From Olivibacter domesticus (GTDB lineage Bacteria > Bacteroidota > Bacteroidia > Sphingobacteriales > Sphingobacteriaceae), in assembly GCF_900109575.1 (NCBI RefSeq), contig NZ_FOAF01000013.1, forward strand, positions 57,016 through 121,015: 64,000 nucleotides of DNA, read 5' to 3'. The translations under genes and the position numbers were made by a program. The notes below the pieces were generated by a model. That model searched no databases, was not told the DNA's origin, and saw only the letters and a list, made by a program, of their open reading frames with translations. Below, piece by piece: positions 27,455 through 35,227 of the stretch (the first letter of the stretch is position 1; each line of letters begins with the position of its first letter).

Positions 27455-28258
27455 ATGAACGAAGAAAATATATTTAAAGTGCCAACCATGGCTGAAATGA
27501 TAGCTAAAGGCGAGTCGCCCGATATATTATTTTGGGTAGGTTGTGCTGGAAGTTTTGATGAACGTGCGCAACGTACAACACGGGATATCTGCAAAATACT
27601 CCATCATGTGGGATTAAAATTCGCCATTTTAGGAACTGAAGAGGGATGCACAGGGGATCCGGCTAAACGCGCAGGCAATGAATTTCTATTTCAAATGCAG
27701 GCAATGATGAATATAGAGGTCTTAAATGGCTATGAAATAAAAAAAATTGTTACCGCTTGCCCCCATTGCTTTAATACACTTAAAAACGAATATCCTATTT
27801 TAGGTGGGAATTATGAAGTAATACACCATACTCAACTCATCCAACAACTAATTAACGAAGGCAAGCTTCAAGCCCAAGGTGGCGAATCTTTTAAAGGCAA
27901 AAGGATAACATTTCATGATCCTTGCTATCTGGGAAGGGGCAATAATGTATACGAAGCACCACGAAGAGCCCTTGAGATATTAGATGCCCAATTGGTCGAA
28001 ATGAAAAGATGCAAAAGTAACGGCCTATGTTGCGGAGCAGGAGGGGCTCAAATGTTCAAAGAGCCCGAAAAGGGAAAAAAAGATGTCAATATCGAAAGAA
28101 TAGATGAAGCGCTACAACTAAACCCTCAAGTCATTGCTGCCGCATGCCCATTTTGTATGACCATGCTGAAAGATGGTGTGAAAAATTATGACCGGGAAAA
28201 TGACATTCAGGTTTTAGATATTGCAGAGCTCACTGTGCGGGCTAATGGATTAAAATAG
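27455..28258 (+). CDS. CCG-domain iron-sulfur subunit (HdrB/GlpC-like)
   Basis: 267 residues. Two CCG-type cysteine-rich units are visible: the first with WVGCAGSF, EGCTGD and TACPHCFNT, the second with HDPCYLGR, GLCCGAGG and AACPFCMTM. Such repeats bind a non-cubane [4Fe-4S] cluster or zinc in heterodisulfide reductase HdrB and relatives. There is no membrane helix; it should dock on the membrane subunit encoded upstream. The gene is the second of a two-gene operon ended by the hairpin at 28271-28310. Confidence 0.9.
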   Translation: MNEENIFKVPTMAEMIAKGESPDILFWVGCAGSFDERAQRTTRDICKILHHVGLKFAILGTEEGCTGDPAKRAGNEFLFQMQAMMNIEVLNGYEIKKIVTACPHCFNTLKNEYPILGGNYEVIHHTQLIQQLINEGKLQAQGGESFKGKRITFHDPCYLGRGNNVYEAPRRALEILDAQLVEMKRCKSNGLCCGAGGAQMFKEPEKGKKDVNIERIDEALQLNPQVIAAACPFCMTMLKDGVKNYDRENDIQVLDIAELTVRANGLK

Positions 28259-28270
28259 ACATAATTAAAA

Positions 28271-28310
28271 CACAAGATATAAGATTTTACTATATATCTT
28301 ACATCTTGTG
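28271..28310. terminator. Hairpin between convergent genes
   Basis: CACAAGAT-A-TAAGAT (28271-28285) pairs with ATCTTA-C-ATCTTGTG (28296-28310), fourteen pairs with one A-C mismatch. It lies 12 bp after the CCG gene and 23 bp after the OmpA-like gene on the other strand. The T tract is weak. Confidence 0.55.
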
Positions 28311-28333
28311 TATTGATACTAATATCCTAAAAG

Positions 28334-28846
28334 CTATTTGAGAATAATCACTTCCACTCTTCTATTTTTCTGTCTTCCATCAGCTGTGCTATTGGTAGCA
28401 ACTGGTTTGCTCTTGCCATACCCTTTCGTAGAAACATTGCCATCATTCAAACCTAAGCTTACGGCATACGTTTTTACAGAAGCGGCTCGCTTTTCAGATA
28501 ACCACTGATTATAATCAGCTTCTCCCGTAGAATCTGTATGGCCATTAATTTGAATACTTGCGTTAGGGTAATTCTTATTGATATAGGCCACCATATTTTT
28601 CATAGTAACTTTAGCCTTTTCAGAAAGGTAAGAAGAATTAGTCGCGAACAGCACGTCCGATTCGAAGGTAAGTACCACGCCCTCATCTGTTTTTGAAACC
28701 GTTCCTCCTTCAATGTGGTCCGCACTACCTGAAGTCACCACTTCGGCTCCGTCGTTTACGATAAGCTTTTTACTCTTACAACTAAATAACAATGTAGATG
28801 CACCTAGTGCCAAAATGAAAGTAAACTTATTAATCATCAATCTCAT
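28334..28846 (-). CDS. OmpA-family lipoprotein
   Basis: 170 residues. A signal peptide with lipobox TLLFSC gives lipidated Cys23; an alternative start at Met4 keeps the same signal. After a ~45-residue spacer comes the peptidoglycan-binding OmpA domain: ALLY-type strand VLFATNSSYLSEKA, then INGHTDSTGEADYNQWLSEKRAASV with the conserved Asp and Arg that bind meso-diaminopimelate, and GKSKPVATNSTADGRQKNRRVEV. It anchors the outer membrane to the cell wall. It is a single gene with its own promoter at 28889-28921. Confidence 0.93.
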   Translation of the reverse strand: MRLMINKFTFILALGASTLLFSCKSKKLIVNDGAEVVTSGSADHIEGGTVSKTDEGVVLTFESDVLFATNSSYLSEKAKVTMKNMVAYINKNYPNASIQINGHTDSTGEADYNQWLSEKRAASVKTYAVSLGLNDGNVSTKGYGKSKPVATNSTADGRQKNRRVEVIILK

Positions 28847-28888
28847 TCTTAAGTTTTTTAAATCTTTATTATTGGCTGTAAATTAACT

Positions 28889-28921
28889 CAAAAGTAGGGT
28901 GAAAAGCAAACAACAGACAAA
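28889..28921 (-). promoter_or_regulatory. Promoter of the OmpA-like lipoprotein gene
   Basis: On the minus strand TTTG (28918-28921), 21 nt spacer, TACTTTTG (28889-28896). The -7 box is 43 bp before the ATG at 28846. Confidence 0.65.
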
Positions 28922-29010
28922 TTTTAATATAACAATCCTTCATACTTTTATATTTGCCAGTTCTTTACAATATACACCGCCTTAAAACATACAACTAACG
29001 ATGGGTACAA

Positions 29011-30453
29011 TTACCATATAAATGTAGCAACAGCTCCCGCTACTAAATCTATAGAAGCTTGTTTACCTGCATTTTCAATGTTAAAAGTTTGATCGCTATC
29101 AGTATTATTCACCACAATAAGAACCTTTCTCCCATCAGGAGTTAAAAACGCTACATTAGGCAATCCTTCTGCAAGATTTGAGTCGATACGTTTAGATCCA
29201 GTAGGCACAAACTTAGAAGCGTGACCAATGATATAATAAGCGACGTTACGAGATACTTCACCATCTTGCACTGTGACGGCACCTAAACAACTTGTACAAC
29301 CACCATCTGGTGTGTGCGGATTGTAATGTGCGTCAGCAGCCAAATTCCATTCCAGTACATTCCTACTCCAATTGCGTGTTGCTCCGACAATCAAGGTGGA
29401 TACATGCCACTTGAGATCTTCCGGAAAATTACCCGGACCGCCAACCCACTGTTCTGTAAAATAGAGGTGTTTATCGGGATATGCTGCATGTACCTTTGAT
29501 AAAGCTTCAATGTTACCACCATAAAGATGGAATGCTGAGCCGTCCACAAACTGTGCTGCATCTTTATCGGCCAAAATCTCCATCGGGTATTCTGGTTTAT
29601 CGGCATTGTGATCATAAACGATAATTTTAGCATCAATTTTCGTTTCCTTAAAAACAGGCCCTAGAGCGGTTTTAATAAACACAGCTTGATCTTCTGCTTC
29701 CATATACATACTCGGGTTATTACCGTCGTGTAATGGCTCGTTCTGAGGAGTAATTGCATCAATAATGATACCCTCTGCTTGCATTGCCTGAATATACTTT
29801 GCTAAATATTGTGCATAAGTTTTATAGTATTCTTTTTTTAGACTGCCGCCTTTAAATGCGCCATTGGTTTTCATCCAAGTGGGAGCAGTCCACGGCGATC
29901 CAAGGATTTTTATAGATGGATTCACTGAAACAATTTTTTTCAATACAGGAATTAATGTCTGCCGCTCAACATCAATCGAAAATTGTTTCAGTTCAACGTC
30001 AGTCTGTCCTTTAGGAACCTCATCATATGTAAACGTTGAAGCGCTTAAGTCTGAAGCTCCTATACTAATACGTAAATAATTTACTCCTATAGCTTTTTCA
30101 CTCGCACCAAATAGTTCATTAATTAAACTATCTTGTTTGTTTGCGGGCAAAGAAGCGATTAAATCAGCGCTGCCACCCGTCAAGGTGTAACCAAAGCCGT
30201 CTATTTCTTGAAAAACCTGAGCTTCATTGACTTTTATAGTAGGGCCTTCCCGTCTTTCTTTACTAAAATCCGGTGTGGCCGATTGTTTTTCCAAAAGTGC
30301 CGTTTTATCACCTTTGGTAAGATAATATGTTATGGCACCGGGAACTTGACCAGCTACTTGTTGTCCACCGTCAGCGTTGGAATTAACATTTTTACAAGCA
30401 AAAAATGGTAAAATTAAAAGAAAAACGAAGTATTGAATATTAAAACGCATCAT
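29011..30453 (-). CDS. GH30-family glycoside hydrolase (lipoprotein)
   Basis: 480 residues from the ATG at 30453; an upstream ATG at 30489 would add 12 residues before the signal peptide. The lipobox LPFFAC gives Cys20. The (beta/alpha)8 barrel has acid/base Glu239 in TPQNEP and nucleophile Glu334 in YFTEQW. The start of the domain is FQEIDGFGYTLTGGSA, and the C-terminal beta-sandwich ends the protein. The architecture matches GH30 subfamilies 1-3 (glucosylceramidase / beta-1,6-glucanase), not the xylanase subfamilies. It is the third gene of a susC-susD-GH30 operon, 12 bp after the SusD stop when counted from 30489, so endo-beta-1,6-glucanase on fungal-type glucan is the leading guess. Confidence 0.9.
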   Translation of the reverse strand: MMRFNIQYFVFLLILPFFACKNVNSNADGGQQVAGQVPGAITYYLTKGDKTALLEKQSATPDFSKERREGPTIKVNEAQVFQEIDGFGYTLTGGSADLIASLPANKQDSLINELFGASEKAIGVNYLRISIGASDLSASTFTYDEVPKGQTDVELKQFSIDVERQTLIPVLKKIVSVNPSIKILGSPWTAPTWMKTNGAFKGGSLKKEYYKTYAQYLAKYIQAMQAEGIIIDAITPQNEPLHDGNNPSMYMEAEDQAVFIKTALGPVFKETKIDAKIIVYDHNADKPEYPMEILADKDAAQFVDGSAFHLYGGNIEALSKVHAAYPDKHLYFTEQWVGGPGNFPEDLKWHVSTLIVGATRNWSRNVLEWNLAADAHYNPHTPDGGCTSCLGAVTVQDGEVSRNVAYYIIGHASKFVPTGSKRIDSNLAEGLPNVAFLTPDGRKVLIVVNNTDSDQTFNIENAGKQASIDLVAGAVATFIW

Positions 30454-30501
30454 AAAATTGTTAAATAGGCCAAGGTAAAAGCTTAACATTGGCCTTTCAT
30501 G

Positions 30502-31980
30502 TTAATAACCTGGATTCTGAACTAATTGTGGATTTCTATTGATTTCCTGCTGGGGAATAGGCAATAGCAACTTATTATCTGTCATATTATAATCGACAGG
30601 CTGGTTTGTTCTGAGATCAATTTCGTTTAAGCGGTTCATCACTTCTAACACCTCTCCCATCCGTTTCAAATCGTCCCATCGCTGTCCTTCCTGACATAAT
30701 TCAAGTCTTCTTTCGTTTAAAATAACTGTTTTTAATATCTCCTGATCCATGGCAGTAGATAAGCTTATCTTAGCTCGTTGGCGAATCTGATTCAATACAT
30801 CTCTTGCTTCTGCCGTCCTTCCCAACTCATTTAACGCTTCAGCTTTTAAAAGAATAATATCTGCCAAACGCAGGACATATTGTCGATTTGTACTTGCCCA
30901 ACCACTTGCACTTTTCCATTTAAAGGCAAATGGAATAGAGGAATTAGCCTTATTATACCAAAATTCATCCAGCCAATTTACATTTTCAAACAGTATACTA
31001 CTGTTTTTTCTTACTACATCTGATTCGCTGTCAAACGCGTTCACCAGATTATGTGATGGTGTCATAAATTTCCGCCACGTATCTCCGCTTAATGAGGGAG
31101 GAAGTAGCATTTGCGGTCCAAAATTAGCTTCAGCCCCTCCCACAAATTGCACCTCAAGAATAGATTCCGCATTGTTATAGTGGCTGCCATCAAATAGGTC
31201 AGCAAAATTGCTCAATAAACTGTAGCCGGCAGGGCTATTAATGACCGCATCACAGTAAATCAACACTTTATTATAATCGCGATCAGCTTTTTGCGCATAA
31301 ACCTTTGCCAGTAAAGCATTTGCTGCTCCCTTCGTTGCCCGAGCCTTATTAACGCTGCTTTCATCCGAAAATTTATCTGGCAAGCTGTTTAATGCTTGTT
31401 CTAAATCAGCAATAACCTGTTGATAAACCTCCTCTTCGGTGGCTCTGGGAATCTGATATTCATTTGGTGAAGAAGCTCCAGTGCTTAATACCAAAGGCAC
31501 CCCACCAAACATTTTCACTAAATTAAAATAATGCAAAGCCCGTAAAAAATGTGCTTCTCCTAGGATCTGTTCACGTCTACCATCGTCGTCCAAATTAGGA
31601 TCTTGGATAGCAGGTACTTTATCCAACACGGTATTAGCCCTTAAGATCCCGCTATAAAGCTGTGTCCAATTATTAAAAAGTCGGCTATTGGTGGGTGCAA
31701 CTTGCAATTTATCTGCTGCAAATATTTCAGGATTATCACCACCTGCATAATAATTATCAGATATAACGTCACTGAAAATGATATTATCCCAAATATAGTA
31801 TTCCTGTTGCAACGCATCATACGCGCCAACTAGTCCCGCCTCCGCTTCCTGCCGGGTGCTGTAAGCATTTTCGCTTGTCGCCTCAGAAATAGGATCTATA
31901 TCTGTAAATTTATTACAGGAAAGCATGCTCACTGATATGCCTCCTGCTACTAATAGTGTGTTTATATAGTTCGTTCTCAT
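30502..31980 (-). CDS. SusD-like lipoprotein of the GH30 locus
   Basis: 492 residues. The lipobox SMLSC gives Cys22, then NKFTDIDPIS. Family features include HFLRALHYFNLVKMFGGVPL, RATKGAANALLAKVYAQ, RLADIILLKAEALNELGR, ERRLELCQEGQRWDDLKR and the C-terminal LLPIPQQEINRNPQLVQNPGY. It caps the SusC channel encoded 11 bp upstream and binds the glucan at the surface. This is the canonical-size SusD, unlike the shorter one at 19960. Confidence 0.95.
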   Translation of the reverse strand: MRTNYINTLLVAGGISVSMLSCNKFTDIDPISEATSENAYSTRQEAEAGLVGAYDALQQEYYIWDNIIFSDVISDNYYAGGDNPEIFAADKLQVAPTNSRLFNNWTQLYSGILRANTVLDKVPAIQDPNLDDDGRREQILGEAHFLRALHYFNLVKMFGGVPLVLSTGASSPNEYQIPRATEEEVYQQVIADLEQALNSLPDKFSDESSVNKARATKGAANALLAKVYAQKADRDYNKVLIYCDAVINSPAGYSLLSNFADLFDGSHYNNAESILEVQFVGGAEANFGPQMLLPPSLSGDTWRKFMTPSHNLVNAFDSESDVVRKNSSILFENVNWLDEFWYNKANSSIPFAFKWKSASGWASTNRQYVLRLADIILLKAEALNELGRTAEARDVLNQIRQRAKISLSTAMDQEILKTVILNERRLELCQEGQRWDDLKRMGEVLEVMNRLNEIDLRTNQPVDYNMTDNKLLLPIPQQEINRNPQLVQNPGY

Positions 31981-31991
31981 TGGTTTAATCG

Positions 31992-34940
31992 TTAAAATGA
32001 AACATTTACACCGAAAATAACATTCCGCGTTTGTGGGTAGGTTCCATAATCAATTCCTATAAAAGTATTTTTATTTTGCGTCGGATCATTTACGCCCGTA
32101 AATGCGTTTACTTCAGGGTCAAAGCCATTATAATTCGTAATAGTAAAAAGGTTTTCGCCCGTAACGTATAAACGAATATTACTGATCTTCCATTTGCTTA
32201 ACACATTTTCGGGTAGATTATAACTTAAAGTAGCCGATTTAACCCGCATGTAAGAGCCATTTTCCACAAAACGTGTTGAATTGCGGGAATTAGCTATATT
32301 GTCTGCCATTGCTCTGGGTACATCTGTCATTTGACCAGGTGCTGTCCATCTATCTAAAACAGCTATGGTTTGATTCTTAGCATCCGTCATACCTTCCGAT
32401 TCCACTCTTGTTCCATTATATATGTCATTTCCCTGACTCCCTTGTAAAAACACGCTCAACCCAAAATTTCTATAAGAAAATGTATTTGTTAAACCATAAA
32501 TAAAGTCTGGATTCGGATTACCTATTATTCGACGATCCGCAGATGAAGGAGAATTGGAAGAGGTTCCATCATTGGTGAGGTATAAGGCATCCCCCGTGGC
32601 TGGATCAACTCCAGTATAGACGTAACCATAAAGCATACCGATAGGCTGCCCAACCGTCGTATAACTCACTTCATCACGGTTGGCTATATTTGCACCAAAA
32701 ATTTCTATGCCTCTTAACTCCGTTACCTTATTTCGGTTGAAGGAAATATTAAAATCGGTTTCCCACTTAAACTCGTTAACTAGGTTATGCGTGTTTAATT
32801 GAAATTCAAGCCCTTTATTCTGTAAGGAGCCGGCATTTTGCAAAGCAAAATCGAAACCTGTAGATCGAGGCGTCGGCACATTCAATAGTAGATCCGTTGT
32901 CTTTTTCATATATGCATCCACACTAAAATTAATGCGGGATTTTAAGATGCTCACATCCACTCCAATATTTGTTTGTTTAGTCTCCTCCCATTTCAACTCA
33001 GGATTTGCAATGGTAGATGGCCTTGTGCCCGGCAAAATTTCTCCACCTATTGGGTAATTGGCATCACTGGCAACACGACCTATATAGGCAAACTCTCCTA
33101 CATTATCATTCCCAACAATTCCCCACCCTGCACGAAGCTTCAAATCGTTCAACCAAGAGGTGCTGTTTAAAAAACTTTCTTGAGATAAACGCCATCCTGC
33201 AGAGAACGATGGGAAATAACCCCATTTCCATGATGGCCCAAAATTGGAGCTATTATCGGCTCTAAAATTAGCAGTCAACAGGTATTTTCCTTCATAATCG
33301 TAGTTAACCCTACCGATGATGGAAGCATTAGCCTTTTCTCTTTTGCCAACATTGGCTGTTCTAATAATAGATCCGGCATTTGGGGTAGTAATGGAGGTCC
33401 CTGAAAAATTAGTTCGTTCAATTTCACTATTTTCCCACTGCGTTTTCTGTGCAACCATTCCTAGTAGTGCATCGAGATTATGTTTTCCAAAACGCTTATT
33501 GTAAGTCAAGGTATTATCTGCTATCCAAAAATTCCGTTGATCGGTATTATACCGGCCAATGCCTTTCTGGGCACGACCATAACTTGTGCGAATAGGGTCG
33601 AGGAAATAATCGTAAACACCACTGCCAGCATCTATTCCGAAATTACTCCTGAATTTTAGACCGGGAAGCAAGGTCAACTCAGCATATGCATTGCCAATAA
33701 CCCGCTGGTTTCTGTACCCACGATCAGAACCATCCGTAAAAGCCAATGGATTTTCCCAATCCTGAAATGGATTACTCGTAAAAGTGCCATTTGAGTTGTA
33801 TATGCCAATGTTCTGTGGAGTAGAAAGTACACCCATAATGACCCCACCTTGATTAACCGCCTGATTATCGGCAACATCTACATCATGATAGCGCGTATAA
33901 CCAACATTCGTTCCGAGTGTCAACCAATTATTCACTTTTTGCTCTAAATTAACTTTAAAGTTATAGCGATCCGTCTCTGCACTTCTAATGGCTCCCTTCT
34001 GTTGCATCCAACCGCCAGATATATAATAAGTTGTATTATTACTTTTTCCCGAAAATGCTAATTGGTAATTTTGGGAAGTACCATTTTGGAACACTTCATC
34101 CTGCCAATTAGTATTGGCTGTATATCGTTCCCATTCGGTGTTCCTACCTAATTCTGTCATTAAAGTGCGGTACTGATCCGCGTTTAAAACGTCCAATCTG
34201 CGCCATACAGAAGATAAGCCTCCATAAGCATTCAGCTCCACACGTGTTTTACCTTCCTTACCTTTCTTAGTGGTAATAAGCACAACGCCATTCGCCCCCT
34301 GCGCACCATAAATGGCAGCAGAAGAAGCATCTTTCAAGATAGACATGCTTTCAATGTCTGCTGGGTTAATCGAACGAGTATCAGCAATAGGCACACCATC
34401 AACCACATACAGTGGATCACTACTTGATGTAATAGAACTCGTTCCACGAATCCTGATATTTAAGCCTGCATTTGGTTTACCTCCTGGGGAAGAGACTTGA
34501 ACACCCGCTGCTTTTCCTTGAATAATACTTCCAAACTGTGTATTTGGTCGTGATTCAAAAGCCTCTTGAGACACAACGCCTACCGCTCCCGTTATATTAC
34601 CTTTCTTTTGTGTTCCATACCCTACTACAACAACTTCGTCCAACGTTTCATTGGAAGCTACCATAGTCACCTCCATCGACGTTCTACCTGAAATAGGCTC
34701 TTCTTTTTGTGTGTAACCGATATAAGAGAACAGCAATATGCCTGTGGCACTTGCCTGAACTGAAAACTGCCCATTACCGTCGGTAGTGGTACCCGTATTA
34801 GCGCCTTTTACCCGAACAGAAACGCCCGGTAAAACACTTCCCGTACTATCTTTTACCACGCCATTTATGGTAGCCTGTTGGCCGTACCCAATGGAGATGC
34901 TTAAGAACAGGGAAATCAATAGTAAAAATTTCCTCAACAT
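31992..34940 (-). CDS. SusC-like TonB-linked receptor of the GH30 locus
   Basis: 982 residues, usual length. A signal peptide ends SIGYGQ, followed by one CarboxypepD_reg-like domain (INGVVKDSTGSVLPGVSVRVKG), the TonB-box region (LDEVVVVGYGTQKKG), the plug (LNIRIRGTSSI, DPLYVVDGVPI, AAIYGAQGANGVVLITTKKG) and the beta barrel ending in YPQTRNVIFGVNVSF. It is the first gene of a three-gene polysaccharide utilisation locus. A good promoter lies at 35003-35035. Upstream on the same strand is the 7TM receptor gene, a candidate regulator. Confidence 0.95.
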   Translation of the reverse strand: MLRKFLLLISLFLSISIGYGQQATINGVVKDSTGSVLPGVSVRVKGANTGTTTDGNGQFSVQASATGILLFSYIGYTQKEEPISGRTSMEVTMVASNETLDEVVVVGYGTQKKGNITGAVGVVSQEAFESRPNTQFGSIIQGKAAGVQVSSPGGKPNAGLNIRIRGTSSITSSSDPLYVVDGVPIADTRSINPADIESMSILKDASSAAIYGAQGANGVVLITTKKGKEGKTRVELNAYGGLSSVWRRLDVLNADQYRTLMTELGRNTEWERYTANTNWQDEVFQNGTSQNYQLAFSGKSNNTTYYISGGWMQQKGAIRSAETDRYNFKVNLEQKVNNWLTLGTNVGYTRYHDVDVADNQAVNQGGVIMGVLSTPQNIGIYNSNGTFTSNPFQDWENPLAFTDGSDRGYRNQRVIGNAYAELTLLPGLKFRSNFGIDAGSGVYDYFLDPIRTSYGRAQKGIGRYNTDQRNFWIADNTLTYNKRFGKHNLDALLGMVAQKTQWENSEIERTNFSGTSITTPNAGSIIRTANVGKREKANASIIGRVNYDYEGKYLLTANFRADNSSNFGPSWKWGYFPSFSAGWRLSQESFLNSTSWLNDLKLRAGWGIVGNDNVGEFAYIGRVASDANYPIGGEILPGTRPSTIANPELKWEETKQTNIGVDVSILKSRINFSVDAYMKKTTDLLLNVPTPRSTGFDFALQNAGSLQNKGLEFQLNTHNLVNEFKWETDFNISFNRNKVTELRGIEIFGANIANRDEVSYTTVGQPIGMLYGYVYTGVDPATGDALYLTNDGTSSNSPSSADRRIIGNPNPDFIYGLTNTFSYRNFGLSVFLQGSQGNDIYNGTRVESEGMTDAKNQTIAVLDRWTAPGQMTDVPRAMADNIANSRNSTRFVENGSYMRVKSATLSYNLPENVLSKWKISNIRLYVTGENLFTITNYNGFDPEVNAFTGVNDPTQNKNTFIGIDYGTYPQTRNVIFGVNVSF

Positions 34941-35002
34941 GTTTAATTGAAATTGGTTAATGATGTATTGTTAGCAACGTATCTTATATACAGATACAGA
35001 AG

Positions 35003-35035
35003 CAAATATAGAGAGGAAAAGTTATTAAAAACAAA
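35003..35035 (-). promoter_or_regulatory. Promoter of the susC-susD-GH30 operon
   Basis: On the minus strand TTTG (35032-35035), 21 nt, TATATTTG (35003-35010). The -7 box is 63 bp before the susC ATG. Two small inverted repeats lie upstream of it at 35158-35172 (TGTGT-N5-ACACA) and 35180-35194 (ACGGT-N5-ACCGT). Confidence 0.68.
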
Positions 35036-35227
35036 TGTTTTTCAACATAAAATACTGATAATTAACAACTTACAATATTTTTAATACGCTTTAATACCTA
35101 AACAGAAATGAGCAGTTGGATCTTGTCTATCAATCACTTATCATTTATAAAAACCTATGTGTACAAAACACACTATAATACGGTTATTTACCGTCACTTA
35201 TTTTGCGTTATTTATAAAAGATAAAAA

